NCBI RefSeq assembly: GCF_026991475.1
Contig: NZ_JALXBK010000115.1
Coordinates: forward strand, 1-34,934
Reading direction: 5' to 3'
DNA from: Sulfurimonas sp.
GTDB lineage: Bacteria > Campylobacterota > Campylobacteria > Campylobacterales > Sulfurimonadaceae
Length of the DNA stretch: 34,934 bases
This document shows, piece by piece, positions 7,530 through 16,077 of the stretch (the first letter of the stretch is position 1; every line of letters starts with the position of its first letter). The notes beneath the pieces were generated by a model. It made no database searches and was not told where the DNA came from. It saw nothing but the letters and a program-made list of their open reading frames with translations. The translations under genes and the position numbers were made by a program.

Positions 7530-8795
7530 TTACATAATATGTTCATAACCCAAACCAAACGCAATGGTAAGCAAACCTAAAAGAGATATCCAAAGAGCTG
7601 ATTTGTAACTGTTTTTTATACCACCAAACCAGAGGGCATAGAGTGCTTTGAGAAGATTATTACTTCCTGCTGCTATCATTATAGCAGCTACTATCTGAAT
7701 GGAAGAAATACTGAACTTCCCTGTTAAAATAGAGAGAATAAAAGGGTCAATATCTGTAAAACCTACTAAAAATGACAAAATTTCGAGTCCCGATTTTCCA
7801 TAGTTGCTTGTTACATACTGTGTCACAATTATCATTGCAACGAACAAAAATGCAAATACAAAAGCAGTTTTGAGTTCAAGTGGATTTTTATCAACAATGT
7901 CAGGATGTTGTTTTTGTTTGTCATTATTTCTTAGATAAAAAGATGCAATGATAAAACCCACAAGTGATAACAGACCAAAAGGTAACAGAATTTTTTCTCC
8001 AATACTGAAGTTAAAAATAAATGCAACGACTATTAAACGCAGGTACATCACAGAAGTTGCTGAGATAATGGCTGCATCTATAACGTCAAGCCCTTTTACC
8101 TGCCTTGCTTTTCTTGCAAGTACAACAGTTGTTGCAGTCGATGAGTATAAACCGCCAAATATACCTGTTAAAAAGTACCCTTTGGAAGGGAAAAAATACT
8201 TTTGCAAGATATATCCGCCATAACTGATGGCAGAGATAACAACAACAGCAAGCCATATCTTAAAAGGGGAGAGTGGAATATATGGAATAATTTTTGTATC
8301 TGGTAGAAGAGGAAGAATGACCGCGGAGAGTAGAATCATTTTACCAAGTGTCTCAAACTCGGTAATATTGATATCTTTAATGAATTTATCCATCCCCCGA
8401 TTTGAATTGAGTATGAAAACGATACTCACATAAAGCAGCGCTGTCATCCAAAGTGGCTGCAACTCTATCAATGGGCCGAAGCTATAGACCAAGAGCATTA
8501 CTATAAAGAGTAATATACTGCGTTTGCCATCTTTGAGATTATTATTATAAAGTACTGCATAGAGTACACTAAGTGCTAAAAATCCTGCTCCATAGAGTAA
8601 AAGAGTGCTTTTATCGACTAAAAAGAGTATAAAGCCTAAAATACCCACAAAGCTGTATGTTCTCACATCACCAAAAAAGTAGTGCATTTTAGATTCTTGC
8701 TCTTTTTGTGCTCTGTATGACTTGACTTCTAAGCCAATCAAAAAACTAAAAGCACTAACAACTAAAAAATGGACAAGTTCAATGTTCATACTCAT
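7530..8795 (-). CDS. MgtC/DUF4010-family membrane protein
   Basis: A 421-residue integral membrane protein with roughly ten to twelve helices. The N-terminal part (about 1-130) resembles the MgtC/SapB fold: FLIGLEVKSYR, then DVRTYSFVGILGF. The C-terminal part contains the DUF4010 hallmarks GGLYSSTATTVVLARKAR (about 215-235) and FLVGFTDIDPFILS. No biochemical role is firmly known for this architecture; links to divalent-cation homeostasis come only from MgtC proteins. Two in-frame ATGs (8795 and 8789) are possible starts and neither has a strong ribosome site, which suggests coupling to the LOG gene 11 bases upstream. Confidence 0.85.
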   Translation of the reverse strand: MSMNIELVHFLVVSAFSFLIGLEVKSYRAQKEQESKMHYFFGDVRTYSFVGILGFILFLVDKSTLLLYGAGFLALSVLYAVLYNNNLKDGKRSILLFIVMLLVYSFGPLIELQPLWMTALLYVSIVFILNSNRGMDKFIKDINITEFETLGKMILLSAVILPLLPDTKIIPYIPLSPFKIWLAVVVISAISYGGYILQKYFFPSKGYFLTGIFGGLYSSTATTVVLARKARQVKGLDVIDAAIISATSVMYLRLIVVAFIFNFSIGEKILLPFGLLSLVGFIIASFYLRNNDKQKQHPDIVDKNPLELKTAFVFAFLFVAMIIVTQYVTSNYGKSGLEILSFLVGFTDIDPFILSILTGKFSISSIQIVAAIMIAAGSNNLLKALYALWFGGIKNSYKSALWISLLGLLTIAFGLGYEHIM

Positions 8796-8806
8796 ACTGT
8801 TACTAT

Positions 8807-9724
8807 CTACTCAGAGAAGAGTGGATTTCCCTCTTTTTTATGCCATTTAATAATGTGCTCCCACGCTTCATCAGCATTATCTGCAAATTTAAAAATATTT
8901 AAATCATCCGGAGCAATTACACCTTCTTCTTTTAAAAATTCAAAATCTATTGCTTTTTCCCAGTAGCTTTTACCCACAAGTACCACCGGCATAGAGTGTG
9001 TTTTATGCGTTTGAATAAGTGTGAGCGTCTCAAAGAGTTCATCAAACGTGCCAAATCCACCAGGATAGACCACTAGAGCTTTCGCCCGATTTAAAAAGTG
9101 CATTTTTCTCACTGCAAAGTAGTGAAACTGAAAGCAGAGTTCGGGTGTGATGTAAGGATTTGGAAACTGCTCATGTGGAAGATGAATGTTCAGACCTATG
9201 GTTTTTGCCCCTACATCGTATGAGCCACGGTTTGCCGCTTCCATGATTCCTGGTCCTCCGCCTGTCATTATAACGACTTTGCAGTCATCTATATTTTCTC
9301 CACTCTCACCGACAAGACGTCCAAATCTGCGGGCATCTTCATAGTAAATACTTTTTCCAACCATACGCTCAGCCGTATAAAATTCACGCAGTAGTTCTCT
9401 GTTTTCTGGTTTTTTGTCGAGTTTTTCTTGAATCTCTTTAAGTTCATCCATTGCAGTTTGATGCTCTTTAATTCGCGCACTTCCAAAAACGACAATGGTA
9501 TGCTCAATACCATGCTTTTGAATCTCAAGTTCTGCTTTAAGGTAATCAAGTTCAAGACGCACACCTCTTGCGGCATCAGACTTTAAAAAATCTTCATCTT
9601 CTATTGTAAGCCTATATGTCGGGCTGTTTTTTATTTTTTCTATCAGTTCATGAACCTTTGGCTCCTCTGATTCTAGCTTTGGTTTTTCCCAAGGAAGTTG
9701 TGTTCCTCTTTTTGTCTTTTTCAT
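8807..9724 (-). CDS. LOG-family nucleotide 5'-monophosphate nucleosidase (TIGR00730 type)
   Basis: Rossmann-fold protein of the Lonely Guy/'lysine decarboxylase-like' family; members hydrolyse nucleoside monophosphates to base plus ribose 5-phosphate. The diagnostic motif PGGFGTFDELFETLTLIQT is present, with MTGGGPGIMEAANRG upstream. At 305 residues it carries an N-terminal extension of about 90-100 residues compared with the shortest LOG proteins, rich in Lys and Glu (HELIEKIKNSPTYRLT). Its ATG overlaps the stop of the H+-ATPase gene by one base (TAATG). A nucleotide-salvage or alarmone-linked role is inference. Lysine decarboxylase activity should not be inferred from the old family name. 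Confidence 0.9.
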   Translation of the reverse strand: MKKTKRGTQLPWEKPKLESEEPKVHELIEKIKNSPTYRLTIEDEDFLKSDAARGVRLELDYLKAELEIQKHGIEHTIVVFGSARIKEHQTAMDELKEIQEKLDKKPENRELLREFYTAERMVGKSIYYEDARRFGRLVGESGENIDDCKVVIMTGGGPGIMEAANRGSYDVGAKTIGLNIHLPHEQFPNPYITPELCFQFHYFAVRKMHFLNRAKALVVYPGGFGTFDELFETLTLIQTHKTHSMPVVLVGKSYWEKAIDFEFLKEEGVIAPDDLNIFKFADNADEAWEHIIKWHKKEGNPLFSE

Positions 9725-12342
9725 TATAGTGCCTCTTCGCCATATCTTTTTTTATAGTATTTAATAACAGCCATTTTTACTACGTCATTAAAGACAAACC
9801 ATGTTGTTACATACCCCCATAAAAAGAGTGCCCACTGCCAGTTTATGCGAGGAATAAGACCAAAACTGTAAAGACCTATCGCGGTTCCTGCTAATGCAGT
9901 AAAGAGTGAAGCCGTTACAAGTGGCCATGATGGATATGGTTTTTTAAAGAACCAATCGGCTATACGGGTATTAAAAATTGTATAGTGTCCTGCAATGATA
10001 AGTTTTACAAAGAAAAGTGTCTGTACAAAAGCTAAAAATGATTTATCATCTTTCATATTAACCCATGACGGTATCTCTGGTAAAAACATTGCAGAATCAG
10101 GATGTGATTTCAAGTAAATCATAACTATATAAAAAATAGTAAAAGAACTTAGCACTCCAGCAACACCAAGCCATGTTGAGAGGACAAATACCATTTTCAT
10201 ATCCCATCGTACAGGCTTTGATTCTACTTTTGTATTGTCATAAGCAATCGTCATAATAGGGATGTCATTGAGTAGTGCTAAAAGAATAATCATAATAGCC
10301 GTAATAGGATAAAAGTCAAAAATAACAATAGAGAGTGTCATAAATATCAAAATACGTACCGTCTCTGCAATTCTATAGACCACATAACTTTTCATTCGCT
10401 CAAAAACTATACGAGCTTGCTCGATGGCATCTACAATAACACGAAGACCCGGAGCCATCAGCACAATGTCAGCTGCCGCACGAGCAGCATCAGTTGCACC
10501 ACTTACGGCAATACCACAGTCTGCTTTTTTAAGAGCAGGGGCATCATTTACTCCATCACCTGTCATACCGACAATATGATCTGCTTTTTGTAGTTTATCT
10601 ACTATGAAGTATTTGTCTTCTGGAAATACTTGTGCAAATCCATTTGCTTTTTCTATGATTTGAACTATTTCAGATTCATGTTGTTTGACGCTTCCTGCAG
10701 GAAGAGGCTGTGAATTTAGCTCTTTTTGTACATTATTTACAATTGCCGTTACTTCTTTATTGAGAGTCTCTTCGTCAATGCCAGTTTGCACTGTTTTTAA
10801 GATAGAACGAGAGATAAGTTCTGAGAGAAAAACATACTCTTGTGTACTTTGACCTTTGAGCTCTTTGATGTCCTCTATATCTTGACCAATCTCTAAGATA
10901 CCAGAGATATATTTTGCAACGGCGATATTATCACCTGTAACCATCTTGACTGAAACACCTTTTGCGTTTGCTTCAGCTATTGCTTGTTTTGAGTCTTCAC
11001 GAGGAGGGTCAAAAAGAGGAACGAGCCCTACAAAATGATACTTGTCTTCATCTGCTTTTTTATATCCGACACCTAATGCTCTAAAACCTTTTTGTGCAAA
11101 AGAGTCTACCTCTTTGTATGCTTCTTTTTTATCAAACTCTTTTTCATCACACAGTTCAATAATAACTTGAGGAGCACCTTTGGTATAAATCATATTGTCA
11201 GTAAAAATACCTTCAGTTTTCTTACTTACAGGATCAAAAGGTACAAATTTCTTCATCTTTTTTTCTATAAGTTTGTTACTAAGTTTGTGTGCATCAAGAT
11301 AATCAAATATAGGTTTTTCTATGGGATCTTCATTCTCTTTTTTACTTGCAAACGCAGCGTATAACAGAAGTTGGTCTTCTGTGTAATTGCTAGAGAGGTA
11401 TGGGTCAGCGAGACTCATTTTATTTTGAGTGAGTGTTCCTGTTTTATCTGAACATAATATATCCATTCCTGCAGCTTCTTCAATAGCTGAAAGTTTGGTA
11501 ACAATTGCCTCTTTGGATGCTAAAACTCTTGCACCCAGAGCCATAGTAACAGTGAGAACCGCTGGCATAGCAACAGGAATAGCAGAAATAGTCAAAATGA
11601 GTGCAAATATGAGTAAATCTAAAAGTGGTTCTCCTTTTGAGACACCATGCCAAATAATGATGGCAATAAGAAAAATTGTCATAAAAATAAGGAAATCTCC
11701 AACTTTTATAACCATTTTTTGAAAGTGTCCACTCTCCTCTTTTTCTGCTTTAGCAACAAGACCTACAGTTTTTCCAAAGTAGGTGTTTAGTGCTGTAGCC
11801 GTTACTTTTGCTATCATTTCACCTTGTTTTACAATAGCATTTGCATAGAGTGTTTCACCTACTTGTTTATTTACAGGAAGAGATTCTCCTGTAAGTGCAG
11901 ATTGATCAACTTGTAAGAAATCTCCACCTCCAAGCAGAGTACAATCAGCAGAGACAACATCACCGATTTTTATTTTAATAATATCATCAGGAACGACCTC
12001 TTTAGCATCTATATTTTTCCATTCACCTTCACGCAGTACAAGTGCCTTGCGTGCTAGCTTTTTCTTTAGTACAGAAATAGCACTCAAAGCCTTTGACTCC
12101 TGATAAAAATCAACAAAGGCATTTACTAAAAGCATAAGCATAATAACGGAAAAATCTTCCCACCTATGTGCTATTGCTGAGAGAACTGCTGCAATTTCAA
12201 TCATCCAAGGAATAGGACCCCAAAACTTTTTGAAAAGCCTCTGATACCAAGTCTCCTCTTTTTCGTTTATTTCGTTATATCCATATTGTTTTAGTCGTTC
12301 TTGAACTTCTTCTTGTGTAAGTCCGGTCACATTTTCATCCAT
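9724..12342 (-). CDS. P-type (class IIIA) plasma-membrane H+-ATPase
   Basis: ATP-driven proton exporter of the inner membrane. The 872-residue chain has the actuator motif TGES (151-154), the class IIIA membrane signature PVAMP (256-260) followed by AVLTVTMALGAR, the phosphorylated aspartate D299 in SDKTGTLT, then MVTGDN and MTGDGVNDAP. There are about ten membrane helices in the usual 2+2+6 pattern. An extra stretch of roughly 65 residues, running from the TGDNIAVAKYI region to ANGFAQVFPEDKY, makes the cytoplasmic domain longer than typical bacterial versions. The start has AGGAGTT 8 bases upstream. The neighbouring UPF0182, HdeD and DUF4010 genes suggest a membrane-energy or acid-stress module. 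A different ion is possible but less likely. Confidence 0.9.
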   Translation of the reverse strand: MDENVTGLTQEEVQERLKQYGYNEINEKEETWYQRLFKKFWGPIPWMIEIAAVLSAIAHRWEDFSVIMLMLLVNAFVDFYQESKALSAISVLKKKLARKALVLREGEWKNIDAKEVVPDDIIKIKIGDVVSADCTLLGGGDFLQVDQSALTGESLPVNKQVGETLYANAIVKQGEMIAKVTATALNTYFGKTVGLVAKAEKEESGHFQKMVIKVGDFLIFMTIFLIAIIIWHGVSKGEPLLDLLIFALILTISAIPVAMPAVLTVTMALGARVLASKEAIVTKLSAIEEAAGMDILCSDKTGTLTQNKMSLADPYLSSNYTEDQLLLYAAFASKKENEDPIEKPIFDYLDAHKLSNKLIEKKMKKFVPFDPVSKKTEGIFTDNMIYTKGAPQVIIELCDEKEFDKKEAYKEVDSFAQKGFRALGVGYKKADEDKYHFVGLVPLFDPPREDSKQAIAEANAKGVSVKMVTGDNIAVAKYISGILEIGQDIEDIKELKGQSTQEYVFLSELISRSILKTVQTGIDEETLNKEVTAIVNNVQKELNSQPLPAGSVKQHESEIVQIIEKANGFAQVFPEDKYFIVDKLQKADHIVGMTGDGVNDAPALKKADCGIAVSGATDAARAAADIVLMAPGLRVIVDAIEQARIVFERMKSYVVYRIAETVRILIFMTLSIVIFDFYPITAIMIILLALLNDIPIMTIAYDNTKVESKPVRWDMKMVFVLSTWLGVAGVLSSFTIFYIVMIYLKSHPDSAMFLPEIPSWVNMKDDKSFLAFVQTLFFVKLIIAGHYTIFNTRIADWFFKKPYPSWPLVTASLFTALAGTAIGLYSFGLIPRINWQWALFLWGYVTTWFVFNDVVKMAVIKYYKKRYGEEAL

Positions 12343-12362
12343 AATTAACTCCTAAAGATATT

Positions 12363-15062
12363 TTATTCTTTTTTAGATGTTTTAGAAAGAACAGATTGCA
12401 GTTGTTGCATCTCTTTTCCAAAATTTGTCCAATTTCCTTGCTGCAAAAATTGCAACGCCTGATTGTAATGTTTTAGTGCCTCTTTTGTTCCTTGTAGAAC
12501 AGGTGCTTTTAACGATTTAGTTTTCGATACAGAGATATTAAAAATAGCTTGAAGTGCTTCATCTAATGTCCTCCTCATTGCAATTTTATTTTTAAATACG
12601 ACAATCACTCTTTTAAGCTCAGGAATTTGACCTTGTTCTGACTGCAGATATACAGGCTCTACATAAAGAAAAGAGTTTTTAATAGGAATAACAAGCTGAT
12701 TTCCTTTTATAACTCGTGAGCCTTCTTGTCCCCAGAGTGTAAGTTCAGATGAGATTTCTGGTTTTTGGTTAATTCTGGCTTCTATTTGCATAGGTCCATA
12801 AATAAGCTTGTCTTTAGGGAGTGTGTAGACTATCAAATCACCATAATGAGGAGTATCACATCGTGCACACATCCATGCTACCATATTGTCTTTTTTTGAA
12901 GGATTAAGCGGCAGCATCAAAATATACTCTTCGCTTTTCATCTTTGGCAAACGCATAATAATATAATACGGAACCATTTTTTGCTCTTGACCTTCATACA
13001 TAACATTTGGTATTTGCCAATAATCTTCTTGATTATAAAAAACCTTTGGATCAGTCATATGATAAGCATTATAAATTTTTACCTGAATATTGAAGAGATC
13101 TGTAGGGTAACGGATATGCGCTTGTAAAAATTTTGGCATTGCTTTAAAAGGCTTAAATAGTTTTGGATAGATTTTTTCATAAGTCTGAAGCAATGCATCA
13201 TTAGGATTAACAACATAAAAAGAGACATCACCATTGTAAGCATCAATCACTACTTTTACAGAGTTTTTAATGTAGTTGATGCCTCTTCTGATTGGGTTGC
13301 GTGAAATTGGTTCTGAATATGGGTACATATTGCTTGTTGTGTAAGCATCTTGTATCCAGTAAATTTTTCCATCTTTGTCAATCACCGTATATGGTTGTCT
13401 GTCGTATGCAAGAAAAGGTGCTAGTTTTGCAGCGCGCTCAGTGATATTTCTATAGAACATCAGTCGGCTTTTATTGCTCAAATAAGTTGTAAAAAGAATA
13501 TTTATGTCAGAAAATTTCCACGCATATACAAGACGTTTAAAAAGAGAAGATATTTTAACTCCTCCCTCTCCTTTGTAATGCGTGTAAACATTCTTTTCTC
13601 CCTTTGGATAATCAAACTCTTTTGCTTTTGTATTTACAAGAACAAACTGGTCTGTTGATTGACCATAATAGATGCCCATTTGTTTTAGTTTTAATGGTAC
13701 GCTACTTACGGGTGGAATATCTTTTACTATAAGATTTGGCATACCGTTTGCAGTTATTTCATTGACCGGATTCATAACGATTCCGTATCCATGAGTATAT
13801 ATGAGATGTTGATTGACCCATGTTTGCGCTCTGTATGGTATCTCTGAAGCTGGAAGTTCTCTTGCTCCAAGAGCTACTTCGGTGTAGTTTTTAAAATGGT
13901 AACGGTCTACTTCTATATTTTTAAAATCATAATAGAGGCGAATCTCTTGAAGCTGTTTATATGTTTGTATCAGTGGTCTTCTATCCCATAAACGGATATT
14001 TTTGATTGTGTTATGATTTTTCAAAATATCTTGGTAGCTTGCATTGTTGTCTGCTGCAAAAGGTTTGACTTGAATTTTGTCTAGTCCATAAGCTTTTGTT
14101 GTAAATTTTATATTGTTTGCAATGTAAGGAGTCTCTTTTTGTAGCTCGGTTGGTTTGACAATGTACTCTTCAACAACAGAGGGATATATCCAAACAAATC
14201 CAATGACAACAAGAAGCCAAAGAATCAGTGCCCCAACAACAACTTGCATTTTTTTATAGAGTGGATAAAAAAAGAGAAGAAGCGTAACAATGGCTGTCAT
14301 GACAATGATAGTCTTGTAAGCAGGAATTTGGGCATAGACATCCATGTAAGAAGGACCATATGCAACACCATTGGAAGAGTAGAGAATATTATAGAGTTCT
14401 ATAATATAATATGCACAGATGCCAAGCGTAAAAAATGCACCTAAAAGCAAGAAATGTCTCTTCGCTTTTGTCTCAATTTGCAATCTATTATTTTGGTAGT
14501 TAAAAATATTATGCGTATAATAGAAAAAGCCAACAAAAAAAGTGCTCAGAACAAGCATTGTAAAATACCAGTTGAGTACAATTTGATAAACAGGAAGTGT
14601 AAAGAGGTAAAATCCTACATCTTTACCTAAAATAGGTTCCTGCAGATGAAAAGAAGTGGGATGCAGAAATTTTAAAAAATCAATCCAATATGCAGATGCA
14701 GAAGAGCCCATAATAAGCCCAAACAATACGACTATGCTACCCCATGCCAAAATAGAGAATTTTTTATGACTTAGAAATGAAAGCTTTTGCCGTAAATCAT
14801 TATCAAGAAAAGCAATAGAACTCTGATGCTCTTCATGTTTATGATACGCATAATAGAGATTAAGCCCAGCGAACAAAATAAAAATAAAAAAGAAGAGAAC
14901 AAAAGAGAGAATTTGCGCCAAAAGATTGGTATCAAAAACCGAGCTATAGCCTAAGTTTTTAAACCATAGCCAATCCCCATAATAGTCTACAAATAGGCTA
15001 AATAGCGATACAGACAGTAATAGTAAGGCTAATGCAATAACTCTCTTTATAGTTTTGTTCAT
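12363..15062 (-). CDS. UPF0182-family large membrane protein
   Basis: An 899-residue protein of unknown function. The N-terminal third (about 1-300) has seven predicted membrane helices. A large, probably extracytoplasmic, domain follows with family-like blocks such as TIKNIRLWDRRPLIQTYKQL, THGYGIVMNPVN and YTVIDKDGKIYWIQDAYT. The C terminus is a Gln/Lys-rich helix (YNQALQFLQQGNW). These blocks and the overall design match UPF0182/COG1615. Its ATG overlaps the TGA of gap (ATGA), so it should be co-translated with a glycolytic enzyme, and it sits 20 bases upstream of the H+-ATPase gene. Confidence 0.9.
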   Translation of the reverse strand: MNKTIKRVIALALLLLSVSLFSLFVDYYGDWLWFKNLGYSSVFDTNLLAQILSFVLFFFIFILFAGLNLYYAYHKHEEHQSSIAFLDNDLRQKLSFLSHKKFSILAWGSIVVLFGLIMGSSASAYWIDFLKFLHPTSFHLQEPILGKDVGFYLFTLPVYQIVLNWYFTMLVLSTFFVGFFYYTHNIFNYQNNRLQIETKAKRHFLLLGAFFTLGICAYYIIELYNILYSSNGVAYGPSYMDVYAQIPAYKTIIVMTAIVTLLLFFYPLYKKMQVVVGALILWLLVVIGFVWIYPSVVEEYIVKPTELQKETPYIANNIKFTTKAYGLDKIQVKPFAADNNASYQDILKNHNTIKNIRLWDRRPLIQTYKQLQEIRLYYDFKNIEVDRYHFKNYTEVALGARELPASEIPYRAQTWVNQHLIYTHGYGIVMNPVNEITANGMPNLIVKDIPPVSSVPLKLKQMGIYYGQSTDQFVLVNTKAKEFDYPKGEKNVYTHYKGEGGVKISSLFKRLVYAWKFSDINILFTTYLSNKSRLMFYRNITERAAKLAPFLAYDRQPYTVIDKDGKIYWIQDAYTTSNMYPYSEPISRNPIRRGINYIKNSVKVVIDAYNGDVSFYVVNPNDALLQTYEKIYPKLFKPFKAMPKFLQAHIRYPTDLFNIQVKIYNAYHMTDPKVFYNQEDYWQIPNVMYEGQEQKMVPYYIIMRLPKMKSEEYILMLPLNPSKKDNMVAWMCARCDTPHYGDLIVYTLPKDKLIYGPMQIEARINQKPEISSELTLWGQEGSRVIKGNQLVIPIKNSFLYVEPVYLQSEQGQIPELKRVIVVFKNKIAMRRTLDEALQAIFNISVSKTKSLKAPVLQGTKEALKHYNQALQFLQQGNWTNFGKEMQQLQSVLSKTSKKE

Positions 15063-16066
15063 AATTGTCCAGCAATATAATCCGCAACTTCTAATATTCT
15101 TTGTGAATATCCATATTCATTATCATACCATGCCATAACTTTTACCATTTTGTTTCCGACCACTGCAGTTGAGAGTCCATCGACGATGCAAGAGTGGCGG
15201 TTGTTTATAATGTCAGAAGAGACTATCTCTTCAGTGGTAAATTCTAAAATACCTTGTAGTTCACTCTCAGAGGCTTTTTTAAATGTTTCGTTGAGTGCTT
15301 CTTTTGTAACATCTTTGTTTAAGAGTGCCACAACTTCTGTAATAGCTCCATCAGGAACAGGTACACGCAGTGCCATAGCTTCCATTTTACCCTCTAATGC
15401 AGGAATAACCTCTACAGTAGCAATAGCAGCACCTGTTGTTGTTGGAATAATATTGACAGCCGATGCACGACCGCGTCTGCGTTTTTTTGCACGCTTGTCA
15501 ACTGTGACTTGTGAAGAAGTATATGCATGCGTTGTTGTAATCATCGCATTTTCTACGCCATAATTCTCTTCTAGCACTTTCATAACGGGTGCTAGTGAAT
15601 TGGTAGTACAAGAGGCATTTGAAATGATGTGATGTTTATCATTGTCATACTCTGTCTCATTTACACCTTTAACTATTGTAAGGTCAACATTTTTCCCTGG
15701 TGCAGAGATAATAACTTTTTTTGCACCAGCTGTGATGTGTTGCTGTGCTAAAGTACCATCAGTAAAACGCCCAGTACACTCTAAAACTATATCGATGCCA
15801 AGCTCTTTCCAAGGGAGTTCAAGAGGGTTGTGACTGCTCACAATAGTAATCTCATGCCCATCGACTATGAGTTTATTCTCCTGCGTTTGAATGTCAAAAT
15901 TGGCTCTACCATGCACAGAATCATACTTCAAAAGGTAGGCAGCATCTTCAACACTTGAAGTATTTGCTGCAACTATTTCACAATTCTCTGGCAGATTGTT
16001 AATATAATGTCTCAGTACCTGATTTCCAATACGCCCAAGTCCATTTATAGCTACACGTTTTTTCAT
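15059..16066 (-). CDS. gap: glyceraldehyde-3-phosphate dehydrogenase, GapB-like cofactor site
   Basis: Interconverts glyceraldehyde 3-phosphate and 1,3-bisphosphoglycerate. I place the start at the ATG at 16066 (335 residues), because AAGGAGA lies 7 bases upstream and the Rossmann strand KKRVAINGLGRIG begins there; a longer frame from a TTG at 16087 would overlap the end of eno. Catalytic C153 (SNASCTTN) and H180 (TTTHAYT) are present. The position after the second Rossmann strand, usually an Asp that binds NAD ribose, reads A-A-N35-T36-S-S. That resembles the NADP-dependent gluconeogenic GapB of Bacillus rather than GapA. The gene is in one array with ppsA, eno and aldolase, consistent with an upward (anabolic) direction. 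Confidence 0.93.
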   Translation of the reverse strand: MKKRVAINGLGRIGNQVLRHYINNLPENCEIVAANTSSVEDAAYLLKYDSVHGRANFDIQTQENKLIVDGHEITIVSSHNPLELPWKELGIDIVLECTGRFTDGTLAQQHITAGAKKVIISAPGKNVDLTIVKGVNETEYDNDKHHIISNASCTTNSLAPVMKVLEENYGVENAMITTTHAYTSSQVTVDKRAKKRRRGRASAVNIIPTTTGAAIATVEVIPALEGKMEAMALRVPVPDGAITEVVALLNKDVTKEALNETFKKASESELQGILEFTTEEIVSSDIINNRHSCIVDGLSTAVVGNKMVKVMAWYDNEYGYSQRILEVADYIAGQL

Positions 16067-16077
16067 AATTCTTCTCC

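Noticed and set aside
8807-9724. Lysine decarboxylase annotation for the LOG gene
   Set aside because: The PGGxGTxxE motif defines nucleotide-monophosphate nucleosidases of the LOG family; decarboxylase naming is a legacy error.
15150-15563. Plus-strand open frame of 137 codons opposite gap
   Set aside because: Shadow of the strongly conserved GAPDH gene; no start signals and a low-complexity Ser/Ala/Val product.
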